The translations under genes were made by a program, and so were the position numbers. Below are positions 27,248 through 37,600 of a DNA stretch of 46,913 nucleotides, in pieces; the first letter of the stretch is position 1, and the number at the start of each line of letters is the position of its first letter. The notes beneath the pieces were generated by a model. The model did no database searches and had not been told where the DNA came from. It was given only the letters and a program-made list of their open reading frames with translations. Source of the DNA: Prevotellaceae bacterium UBA4336 (GTDB taxonomy: Bacteria > Bacteroidota > Bacteroidia > Bacteroidales > Bacteroidaceae); assembly GCA_002394305.1 (NCBI GenBank), contig DGTM01000048.1, forward strand, positions 23,331-70,243, written 5' to 3'.

Positions 27248-28543
27248 TTACTTTTCAGCCAGTGGAACTGGCGGACGCAGTGGAGGCGGAACCGGGGGGC
27301 GCTGCGAGGCGCTGTGTTGCCACCAGGTGTCGGGGGTGCGACAGAGGGCCTGCGCCAGACAGTTCATGGCCTTGCAGCGCGGGACGTGGATGGCATCACC
27401 CTTGGGCCGGTACTGGTACCGCCACGGGGTGACGATGAGCAGACGGTCTGCTGCGCAGTGGGCGAGATGCCCTGCCGAGGGATGGTAGCGGTCGGGCAGG
27501 CCGTTGTCAGCTATGGTGATTGCGGCAAAACCGCGACTCAGGGCCTCGTCGATGATGGCCTGCTCGCCCTTGGCGATGCGGGCGGAGACGAGGACGGCGC
27601 CGCGTGCCGCTGCCTCGAGGCAGCGGGTGCGCTGCTCCTCGAGGCGCATGGCATCCCGCCGGTGGCAGACCACAGGCAGGAGGGGGCGCGACAACAGCTG
27701 GCGCGTGCCGAAGGTGTCGCAGGTGATGAAGCTGTCGGGAGCCGTCAAGAGCTGTCCGCGGAGTTCCTCCCAGGCCTCGGGCGTGAACGCCCTGCCGCAC
27801 TCGCGCCGCAGGTAGCCGCAGAGAGCGGCAGGAGAGAGCGCGGTGGCGATGCCGCCGCGCCGGACATGCAGGGAGGAAAGGGTGCTGCGCAGCAGACGGC
27901 TGCGCGGGTTGTCCTTGATATAGGCACGCTGGGTGGCGAGCTGCGCCGCATCGACGGGTATCACATCGCAGAAGCCGGGGGAGAAGAGCGGGGGCCTGTC
28001 GGCGGCAGAACCGTCGGACACACTCGCCGCGGCAGCAGGGGGAGTGGAAGGGGCGGCGGAAGGGGCAGCGGAGGCGGTGGAAGGGGCGACAGGGGCGGGA
28101 CTGGGGGAGGTGAGTGTGGCGGCGGGTTCGGCCCGCTGCGCGGTGATTTCCCAGTAGCGGCGGTTGCAGCCCAGCTTGAAGCCCGAAAGGACGCGGCCCA
28201 GAGGCTGCTCCTTGCCGTTGCGGCTGACGATGCGGCCCTGCACGACGGCCAGAAAATGAAGATGGTCGGGCATGACGACGTAGTCCTGGATGGCAATCAT
28301 CGGGTAGCAGGCATGGATGGCGGTGAGCAGCTCGTGCTCCACCATGCGGCCTACGGCGGTGAGCTCGACGCGGGGTGCGTCGGGGCTGCCGTCCGGGGCG
28401 GAGGGGCTGCCCGCCATGGCGCCCAGGGGCTGGCCGAGACCGTCTGCCACATGCATGGTGATGTGGTAGATGCCGGAGCGGGTGTAGTCGTGGGCTGCTG
28501 CGCGGCGGGTCATGCTGTGTATGGTCGTTGTGCTCTTTTCCAT
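27248..28543 (-). CDS. Y1/REP-associated tyrosine transposase-like protein with C-terminal Rossmann-like extension
   Basis: The N-terminal ~135 residues look like the Y1 (IS200-type, HUH) single-strand DNA transposase fold: GIYHITMHVAD near the start and MPDHLHFL, in which His94-Leu-His96 forms the HUH pair. YIKDNPRSRLL (Tyr208) resembles the helix holding the catalytic Tyr. The two are separated by a ~40-residue Ala/Pro/Ser linker. The rest (~220-431), with VLVSARIAKGEQAIIDEAL and DRLLIVTPW, resembles a Rossmann-like (SLOG/DprA-like) domain; this is a tentative reading. I place the start at 28543 (MEKS). The frame is open to 28612, but that extension merely translates two palindromic repeats (PCGSAAS twice). 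Such genes are usually single-copy domesticated transposases that act on REP palindromes, and two candidates lie immediately upstream. Its insertion inside a surface-protein gene block is odd. Confidence 0.8.
   Translation of the reverse strand: MEKSTTTIHSMTRRAAAHDYTRSGIYHITMHVADGLGQPLGAMAGSPSAPDGSPDAPRVELTAVGRMVEHELLTAIHACYPMIAIQDYVVMPDHLHFLAVVQGRIVSRNGKEQPLGRVLSGFKLGCNRRYWEITAQRAEPAATLTSPSPAPVAPSTASAAPSAAPSTPPAAAASVSDGSAADRPPLFSPGFCDVIPVDAAQLATQRAYIKDNPRSRLLRSTLSSLHVRRGGIATALSPAALCGYLRRECGRAFTPEAWEELRGQLLTAPDSFITCDTFGTRQLLSRPLLPVVCHRRDAMRLEEQRTRCLEAAARGAVLVSARIAKGEQAIIDEALSRGFAAITIADNGLPDRYHPSAGHLAHCAADRLLIVTPWRYQYRPKGDAIHVPRCKAMNCLAQALCRTPDTWWQHSASQRPPVPPPLRPPVPLAEK
28038..28110 (+). other. 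G-run cluster, possible G-quadruplex
   Basis: The + strand carries at least six runs of four or five G within about 75 bases (for example AGGGGGAGTGGAAGGGG). The other strand encodes the Ala/Pro/Ser linker of the transposase-like protein. The run spacing satisfies the usual quadruplex pattern; folding is not shown. Confidence 0.5.
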
Positions 28544-28548
28544 TGCTT

Positions 28549-28573
28549 TGCTTGCGGCGGAACCGCAAGGCAC
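28549..28573. repeat. REP-like palindrome, copy 1
   Basis: The core CTTGCGGCGGAACCGCAAG has 7-bp arms around five bases. The 25-bp block is identical to copy 2, which is 39 bp away. It lies just upstream of the chosen start of the transposase-like gene, the usual place for REP elements beside their transposase. Confidence 0.7.
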
Positions 28574-28587
28574 ACTTGTTTGTTTTC

Positions 28588-28612
28588 TGCTTGCGGCGGA
28601 ACCGCAAGGCAC
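28588..28612. repeat. REP-like palindrome, copy 2
   Basis: This is an exact copy of the palindrome at 28549-28573. It starts two bases after the stop of the 4056-aa gene. Similarity between the two copies continues weakly on one side (ACTTGTTTGTTTT versus GCTTATTTTATTTTT), so the last codons of the giant gene may be part of the duplicated unit. Confidence 0.7.
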
Positions 28613-28614
28613 GC

Positions 28615-31600
28615 TTATTTTATTTTTACTGACAGTTTCTTCCTGTTCACGATGTATATGCCGGAGGCGGTGACAGGGGTCTCGCGGGTCTCGCCGGGCT
28701 GGATGGTGTAGTGCCCGATGGTGGCACCGGCCGCGCTGACAATCGTGACGTCCTTGGGCTGGTCCATCGTGGAGGTGACGATTATCTTGCCCTGTGTGGC
28801 TCGGATGATGAGCTTGCCGGTGGAGCCGATGTCGTCGGGCTCCTCCTCGTACATCTGTGCTGTCTCCTTGCTGAAGACAATGGTGCGCTTCAGGCCCTTA
28901 TACTCCTTGGCGCTGCTGGAGGCAGTGGCTGAGAAGTAGGGGCGGAAGGCGCTGACCGTCGTGGCATCGCCCGTGCCAGGAAGCTTGTCGTAGCTGTTGC
29001 CGAGGGCCGAGAGGGTGTAGTTGTCGGTGCCGGCATCCAGCCTGGTGTTCATGTAGCTGGGCTTGAAGACGAAGGTGTAGTCCTTGCCGCCGTCGCTCAG
29101 GGTTTGCTCCACGCCTGCCGTCTCGTCGTCGCTCACGCCGATGGTGATGGCGGGGTTGGAGGCGAAGGTGACGGTCTGTCTGTCCAGGCTGGCGATGGAG
29201 GCATAGGTGTTCTGAGGAACGAAGGTGCCGCTGAGGTCGAACTCGTAGTAGGTGTCGCCGGGGAAGCCGATGAGATAGGGCTGGGCGGCTGCGAGCAGGG
29301 GATAGCTGGCATAGCTGCGGTTGTTCCTGTAGTAGTCCTGATAGATGTCGGTGTTGGCATCGCGACGGAGCGACTTGCTGTAGTAGTAGTCCCAGAGGAA
29401 CTTGTTCGTGACGTTCTTGCTGCCGCCTGCAGAGGCGGGATAGCCGAAGTTTGCCACAGCTGTCTCGGAGTCGGTTCCCGGCGTAATGGCATCGAACTGA
29501 CGCAGCCAGTATTCGTGGCCGACCTTGGTGTGCGTGCCGTTGGTGCTCTCGCGACTGCCGCTGTAGAAGTGCGTTATCTCGCCCTTCTGACTGGTTGTCA
29601 CCAGTTCGGCGGAGAACGGTATGCTGATGCCTTCCCAACCCGTGGAGCGGTCGACGTAGGTGTCGGGGGTGCGCTGATACCACATGCGCAGGCCGCTGCC
29701 GAGGTCGTAGCTGATGGGGCAGTTGAAGTCCTGACGATCGACGAGCAGATGGTCGGTTGTCGTCATCAGGTCGCTCTGCACGAGGTGGCCGTAGATGGCC
29801 GAGGTGGATGCGCCGGCCACGCGCCGATAGCCGTCGGTGTTGTCGTAGTGGTCGGCATAGGCGGGTTCGGTGAAGTAGCTGTTCAGGACGCTGTAGGTCT
29901 TGTCGTTGTCGGCCTGGGCCGGGGAGTAGGCCAGGAGGTTCTGCGTCTCGTCGCAGTTCTTGATGCTCAGCAGCCCGTCGTCGTCGAGCAGCGGCGGATA
30001 GAAGGCTTTTCCGTCAGCGTAACTGCCGGACACTGTGCCGAGACCCCAGTTGGTGTCGTTGTGGCCCTTGAAGTCGATGGCCGTCATGCCCGGATAGGCC
30101 TCGCGTGTGCCGTCGGCCGAGCGCTGTGCCAGATAGACGTTGGGGTTGAAGTGGGCTGAGCCCATGAACTTCGACTGGTAGTAGGCCGGTGCGCGGTAGA
30201 CGCGGTTGGCGTTCTCGGCCTGCGAGAGGCGTCCGTCGCTGCGCGTCACGGCTGTCGGCACGTCCTGGTGTTCCCTCGGGCCGTACCCGTAGGTCAGCAT
30301 CTGTCCGAAGAAGATGTAGTCGTCGGGCCAGATGGGGAAGAAGTACTGAGCATCGTCGTTCTCGGTGTCCACATAGAGGCGTTCGTCGGGAACGGTCGGG
30401 ATGGTTCCGGCTGCATAGCGGAAGTCGCCGTCGGCAAAGCGGTCCTCGACGTACATGGGGACTTGGTTGCCCAGGTAGCCCGACGAGCATTGCTCGGGAT
30501 GGCTGCCATAGTATGCTACGGGCTGGAGCTCGAGCTTGTTGTCCTGGCCTACGGTGTAATACTGGTAGCCCTGGTCCTTGGTGCCCGAAGTGACCTTCTG
30601 GTCGCTGTAGCGCTTGTAGAGGTAGAAGCCGTTGAGGTCGTAGGCCACCTCGCCGTTATAGAAGGCACGCTCGGGCTTCGGCGTTGCCACGCCGCGTTCA
30701 GTCGCTTCCGTATTGTAGAGCTTGTCCTCCTGATAGTAGCAGTTGACTACCTGAACGGATGATGCCTTGGTGAAGTAATTCGTTCCGTTGGACACTTCTG
30801 TTCCATTAGCGGTGAATACGCCACCGCCTGAATTGTCTGTGTAATACGTATAGCCGGAAGTCAGCGTCGTATTATTCTTTACAGGCATGTAGAGCGGACG
30901 AGTCGGATTGCCGAAGACTGCGTACTCGGCATCTTTCTCGGGCGTGCCGGTGGTATTGATCCAGCAGTTCTCCACATATCCGCTTCCCGTCTCGGCAATA
31001 CCGGCACCGGTGAAGGAGCCCGTCACACCGAGGTTGTAGACGTCGCCGCAGAGGTGGTTGAAGAGCGAGTTGTCGAGTCCGCTGAGCGTATGGCCGTCGC
31101 CGTGGAGGGTACCCTCGAAGCAGGTCTCCGTGGATCTGCCGATGGGTGTCCACCCGCTGGTGTGGTCGATGTCGGTGCGCAGGAAGAACTGCAGGTTGTT
31201 GCCGGCAGCGACGTCGCTCCTCAAGGGCTTGTGGCCGACGAAGTCGCCCTCCTTGATGTGGCCGTCACCGTCCAGGTTCTCAACGGCGGAACCGTTGAGC
31301 ACACTCAGGTCGTAGAGGCTCTTCAGCAGGTCGAGACCGTCCTTCGAGCTGCCGCTGTAGTCGTTGATGTATATCTTTGGCTCGATGACCTCGGGTTTGT
31401 TGAACAAATCCTTGTGGTCAATATAGTAGTGGTGGTCGGTGGCATCCATTACCTTCTTCAGGTCGTGGTAGTTGGCTACGGTGACGGGCACGGAGTTGGA
31501 GTAGGTCTTGCCCAGATAGGTCCGTGCATAATAGGCGACATGGTAGTTGTTCTGATAGAGGTAGAGGGGATCCATGTTCGGGCTGTACTCGATGCCGTTG

Positions 31601-34600
31601 ATGTGTCCCTCGGCATCCTTCGGGTTGTCGAAGAGCTCCCATCCGCCGCCTGTCACCTCGTAGGCTCCGGGCGTGACGAACGGCTCCTTGATGCTGATGG
31701 TGGTGCCGGGCAGGATGATGTCGGGCTTCTCGATGTCCTCGACGGTGGGCACGCCGCTCTTGAACTGGAGGTGAATATTCACCACATGGCGCTCGCTGAC
31801 CGGCACGATGTTCATGCCTGCCATGTCGGTCTCGTCGTAGCTGTACTCGTAGACCACGGTGATAATCTTCTCGGTGGAGAGGTCCTTGATGTCGGAGCCG
31901 CGGGCCACATAGAGCGTGCTGGTCTCGGTGGGCGCCTTGCCGTGGATGGCGAAGTTGGCCTGGTTGTTGGTGAGGCCTTCGAAGGCTGTCTTCTCGATGA
32001 CCACGCCCTGAGGCACAGTGGCTCCTACTGCGTAGGTGCCGCTGATGCCGCCTTCCGTCACGTATGTTGAGGCAGCGACAGACATGCCTCCGTCGGCAGT
32101 GGATGCTATCGTGTAGCTGTCGCGGCAATAGTAATAGACGCCCTCGGGAGCGGTGTTGGCAAAGGTCAGGGTCGTGATTTTGCTCTTCTCGGAATCGGTC
32201 ATGGCGTTGTACTCCTCCTGACTGAGGACCTGTCCGGCGGCATAGGGCGTGTCGCCGAGAATCATGGAGGTGTTGACCACATAGTATTTCGGGTACTTGC
32301 CTTCCACTTTCTTAATGTTGACGGGCGAGTAGTGGCGGCGCTCGTTGAGCAGGCGCTCGTACTCGGTGTTCGTGAGCACAGGCCTGGTTTTGGTGTCCGT
32401 AGAGGTTCCGTCGTCCGCCGTATATTTAATATTTTTAATATTGGTGTCGCCCCGATAGGTGGCGGTGTAGTTGATGGGCCTCTCGAGGGAGTAGTACGGC
32501 GGATTGTCCACGTCGTCGGCCATGATGTAGCCATCTTTGTTCTTGTCGGTTGTGCCGTCGTACTGGAACAGTCCGCCGGTCAGTCCGTCGCCGTATAGTC
32601 TGCGTGAGCCGTCGCTGTTCCAGCTGAAGTTCGGGTCGACGAGCAGGTCGAGGGCATCGTAGTTGAAGTGGAAGTTCTTGCGGTCCTCCTCGGACATGCT
32701 GCTCCAGGTAGCCAGGCCGCGATAGCTGTGACCTGTCTGATAGAAGTCGCCGCCGTACTTGCCGGGCGTTGAGCAGTAGTAGGCTGGCACGATGTTCTTT
32801 TTGATTTCCGCTGCTATCTTCTTCTCGTCGTCTGTGCCGTTCTTGTAGCGGTCGTAGTATGTCGTGCGGTCGGTTTCGGTCATATACGAGCCGCGGTAGA
32901 TGAAGTCGGTCTCGGTGAGCTGTACGGAGCTTGTCACGACGTAGGCCGGGGCAACGCTGCCGCTGATGGCTGTCCACTGGGCATCGGTGTATTGCGACTT
33001 GCACAGAGTGGCGCCCTTGTAGAAGCGCTGGGGCGTGTCATCCTTGTTGGTGGTCTCCAGGATTTCGGCTGTCACGATGTAGGCCGGCTCGAACACTGCC
33101 TGACCCTCCGCGGGAATGACGCCGGAGTGGTTGGTCTTCACGTCCTGATATGTGTCATATATTTCCTTGGGGATGATGTTGCCAAGCTCGTAGTCCTGCT
33201 GCCCGTAGAGGCCGTTGACGGTGGGCGTATAGGTGGGGCCGTTCTCGTAGTCATCGCCGCCGGTCTGGTTCTTCGTCGCGTTGTTGTCCTTCTTTGTGTA
33301 CCAAGTGTCCCAGATGTTGGGGTTGTCGACATTGTAGGTGAGCATGTAGCCCAGGTCGTGACTCAGGTTGTTGGATTCGTGGAACACGTCGGCAAAAGCC
33401 TTGTAGACGTCATTGCCTGCCTCGTCCTTCTCCACGATGGGATTGCCGTCGGCGTCCGTCGTAGCCTTCAGGACGGCGGGAACGGGCTGGTCGATGCCGT
33501 CGTCGGGCATGAGGTCCTTCGGCTCTGCCTTATCAAGCAGTGCCTTGTATTCCTCGGGCAGCATCACGTAGCCGGAGGGATAGAAGGTGTTCCCGATCTT
33601 GCAGCTGTCGGTGGTGACGTATGTCTTGTCGACGAACAGCTTCTTCTCCGAGTCGCTCAGCATGAAGTAGTCCCAGTAGGTGATGGGGTCGTTGAGCTTG
33701 TAGGTGACGTCGCGCAGCACAATCTGGTCATTGCCCTGGAGCGGTGTCTGCGTCGAGCCGTTGTTCGTCGAGTAGTAGGCATAGTAGTTGGGCTGCACCT
33801 CCAGGAGCTTCATCCTGCCGTGCGAGGCAGAGGAGATGGTGAGCGGGATGTTGACCACCTCGCTGTAGGCGTTGGGCACACCGGTGTAGGCCGAGATGTA
33901 CTGGTCGTAGATATAGACGGTGCCCTTGATGAACCAATAGTGTGCCGGCACACCGTCGGGGGGCAGGTAGTCCGTCTTGTATCTGTCGCCGATGTTGTAG
34001 CAGTCATCGATGATGGTCTGGGTGCTGTGTACGAAGTTGCCCGACGTCTGCCACTCTTCCTTGTTGGCATCGTCGGGGTCGTAACTGTATTTCTTGCGCG
34101 TGACGGCACCATCGTTCAGTCCGGTCAGGGTGGTGTGGGTCAGGCCTGTCGGGTGGCGCTTGCCGTGTACGTTCTTGGCATAGACGAAGCCGCCGCCCAG
34201 ACCGGGCTGCACGTTGATGAGGTCCAGCTCCACCACGCCGGTGATGTAGCCCCAGTCCTTCTCGTAGAGCCCCGTGCCGGTGCTCTTCTCGGTGGTCAGC
34301 TCCAGATAGACGCCGGAAGCCAAGGCCACCTTGTTGTGGCTGTTGCCGTTGTTGCGTTTGCGCTCGTCGTGGTAGGCGGCCTTCCAGTCGTAGAAGGTAG
34401 CGGTGCCGTAGGCCTTGCCGCCTTTGCCTGCCGGACACTTGTAGGTGTCGGCATCGTCGTTGTCCGTGGTGCGTATGTCGCCGGGTATCGTGGTTGTGCC
34501 GCCGTCGCCGAAATCGACGTCGCTGGTCAGGGCACCGAGGAAGTTCACCTTGTTGTGGATGCCGAAGTAGTTGCCGTGGTCGGTTCTCTTGTTGAGCGAC

Positions 34601-37600
34601 ACCTCGCGCACACGGTTGATGGTGTAGTTGGTGTAGTCCACGGTGGCGGGCACACGGTCCTGTGCGCCCTGCATCACCATGCGGCTGCCCCATACGCCGC
34701 AGAAGTCGGCACGCTGTATGGTGTTCAGGATGCGACCGGCATAGCGCGAGCGAACGCCGTTCTCCACCCAGTAGGGGGAACCGTCGTTGGGGTTGGGCAC
34801 CCAGAGCCCCGTCACGGGGTCCGGGACGACAATCGGCGTATCGCCATCCTTCACGGACTCTTGCACGCGATTATTCTCCACGACGAACAGCGTCTGCAAC
34901 TCGTCGGCAGAGATGGTGGACCCCACGGCATAGGTCCTGCCGTTGTATGCCCGGCAGGACTTTGCACATTTGTAGCGTATCTCGTAGTAGGCGGCCTCAC
35001 GGTTCGAGAGGGCTTTGTATTCCTCCATACTAATCGATTGCTGAAGCCAGTAGAAGTCGGTGCCGTAGTTGGTGATGTTCAGTTCGCGGTAGCCGTCGAC
35101 GAGCGTCAGGTTGCCGTCGCCGTACAGACCGCCGGTATGGCCCGTGCCTATGGTGATGAGGTCGCGGTCATAGACGTCATGGATGGATGCCGTGGCGTTG
35201 CCGAACACAGTGGTCGTGGAGGCATATACCTCGGTGGAGCCTGGCGAGGTGTTGCCGCCGCCGAAGACAGCGTTGTGGATAAGGATGCCTTCCTTGTTCA
35301 CGTCCGTCTCGGCCAGGCTGGCCCAAGCTGCATCGCCCTTGTTGCCCAGGTGGTTCAGGTATTCGGTGGGTACATACTCTCCGGCGGCAAAGTCCCTGCC
35401 GTTGATGGTGATGCCGGACTGGGCCTTGCACCACGGCTCCACGAGCACCTTGCAGTCCTCGGTGAGGATTTTCTCCGAACCGACCTGGACATAATCGCCA
35501 TTCTCATATTTATAATAGTATCCTTCGCTTGCATCATCGTAGCGCGTGCCATCCTTCTTGCCAAAGCACAGATTGCCCGCATCCTTGTAGGCGCTGTAGA
35601 CGAAGCCTATGTCGCCGCCACCGAAGACGTTGCCCTCGCCGCGGGCCACGCCGTCGCCGGTGCCCACCTCGCCGCCATGAATGTTTACCTCTGTCTGCCC
35701 GAAGACGTAGCCCTTGCACATCAGGCCCGTTGACCTGAGGTTGTCCACCAGGTCGGGGTCCATATACAAGGTGCCGTCGCCGCCCCAACTGTCCTGGCCG
35801 CGACCGCCGCCGAAGACGTTGCGCTTCACCCATCCGTCGTAGAGCTTCACACAGGTCTTGCCTGCCCGGAAGATACGTACGTTGCCGTTCACCTTTCCGC
35901 CCGTCCATGCACTCAGGTTCGGCTTCGTCGTGCCGCACCCGATGGGACCCAGCTCGCCGCCGCCGTACATGCTGCCGCGCACCGTGCCGCCGTACATGCT
36001 CACATTGGCATTGTCCACGTAGCTGTTCACCACGTAGCCGCCGCCAAACAGGTTGCCGGCGCCCACAATGGTGTTGGGCCTCTTGTCGTCCAGCTCCTCG
36101 ACATACTCGCCGTTCTTGTAGCGGTAGCCCACATATCCGTTGTTGAGGGTGAGGTTGGTGGTGCCGTAGACCGAGCCGCCCTCGCCGCCGCCGTAGGCGT
36201 TGCGCATGACGGCAGGAATGCCGTCGAGGAACGAGGTACCGTCCTTCTTGCCGATAACGACGTTGGCTACAGCCGGGATGTCGCTGGCATCGCTTGCGTT
36301 GATGTCTCCCACATGCTTGCCCACATGACCCATATAGCCGCCGCCATAGACGTTGCGCACCATGCCGCCCTCGATGTTGACGTTGGTGGTTGCCTCGAAG
36401 TTAAGACCGAACTTGTCCATCACGGGGCCTCCCTGGCCGCCGCCATAGATGTCGCGGTCCACGTTGCCGCCCTTCAGCTCGATGTAGGTGGTGCCGGAGA
36501 CGACGGCATGCTCTCCGTAGCCGCCGCCGTAGGCATAGCCGGTCACGTTGCCGCCCTCGTTGATGTGGACGTTGGTATTGTAGTATTCCCCCGAGTCTGC
36601 CAGACGGCCGCCTGTAATCGTCCAAAGGTTATCGTTGTACTTGCCATTCTTGTATTCAAGGTCGGAAATCGGGCTGGGCAACCTCACGTCCTTGTCCTGG
36701 ATATAGGTTCTGAAGCCCTGCAGGTAGTCGCCGTATTTAGCCACCTCGCCCGCCACGGCCGCCACCTTCTCCTCCGGGGTGCCGCTGACGTCATTGGCAA
36801 ACTGCTCTCCCAGCCACTGCTTCAGCGACTCGAAGTTATAGACGTTGCCGTCGCGGCCGCCGCCGAAGACCTTGTAGGCATTCGAGCCACTGTTCATGTA
36901 GATGTTGGTGCGTCCGCTGACCGTCTCATTACCATAGCCGGCTCCGTAGACGGTTGCCTGGTAGCCGTTGCCCTGACTCGCCTCCACGCCGACGTTGACG
37001 TATGTGTCGAAGGCAATGCGGCGGTTATGGTTGCCGCCGTAGATGGCATCCCGCACGATGGCGCCGGCTCCCTGGTAGTCGACGCAGGTGACGTATGTGT
37101 CGCAGAAACGGGCCGCAAGCCCGGGGATTGCCGCCACTTCCGGGTCGTCGTACCCCTTGCCGCCGCCGAAGATGGCGTTGACGTTAATCTTGGAGTCGGA
37201 GGGCACGTTGACGCGTGTGGCGCCTATCAGGCCCTCTTTGTTACTGCCGCCATATACATTGTTGAATTTGCCGGCAAACAAATCCACCACGGTGCGGCCC
37301 GAGCCGATGCCCGTCTCCTCTCCCACGCCGGCGTACGCGCCGCCGCCGTAGATGTCGGTCCGGACAAAGCGGTTCCCGTCCTTGGTCTGCTCGTCATCGA
37401 CGTACACATAGCTCTCCCTCTGCATGACGTTGTTCATGTGGACATGGTTTGGGGCACCCTCACTGCCGCCGAAGACAGTGCCTACGGCATTCCGGGGGTT
37501 GTCGAGAGGCTGGAAATGGACGTATGAGTTGCTATTCAGGCCGGGGAAGGAGAATCCGGAGCGTGGTTTGCCTTCCGCGTCGGTATATTCCTTGTAGATG

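Noticed and set aside
27248..28543. Complete insertion sequence around the transposase-like gene
   Set aside because: No terminal structures typical of IS200/IS605 or target-site features were seen; the two palindromes fit a REP-type, domesticated element better.
28544..28612. Upstream extension of the transposase-like protein
   Set aside because: It only translates the two palindromic repeats (PCGSAAS twice); a start at 28543 is simpler and fits Y1 family proteins.
32992..35733. Long + strand ORF (913 aa) opposite the 4056-aa gene
   Set aside because: Val/Gly/Ala-rich composition mirrors the sense codons; the sense frame has a signal peptide, repeats and a sorting tail.
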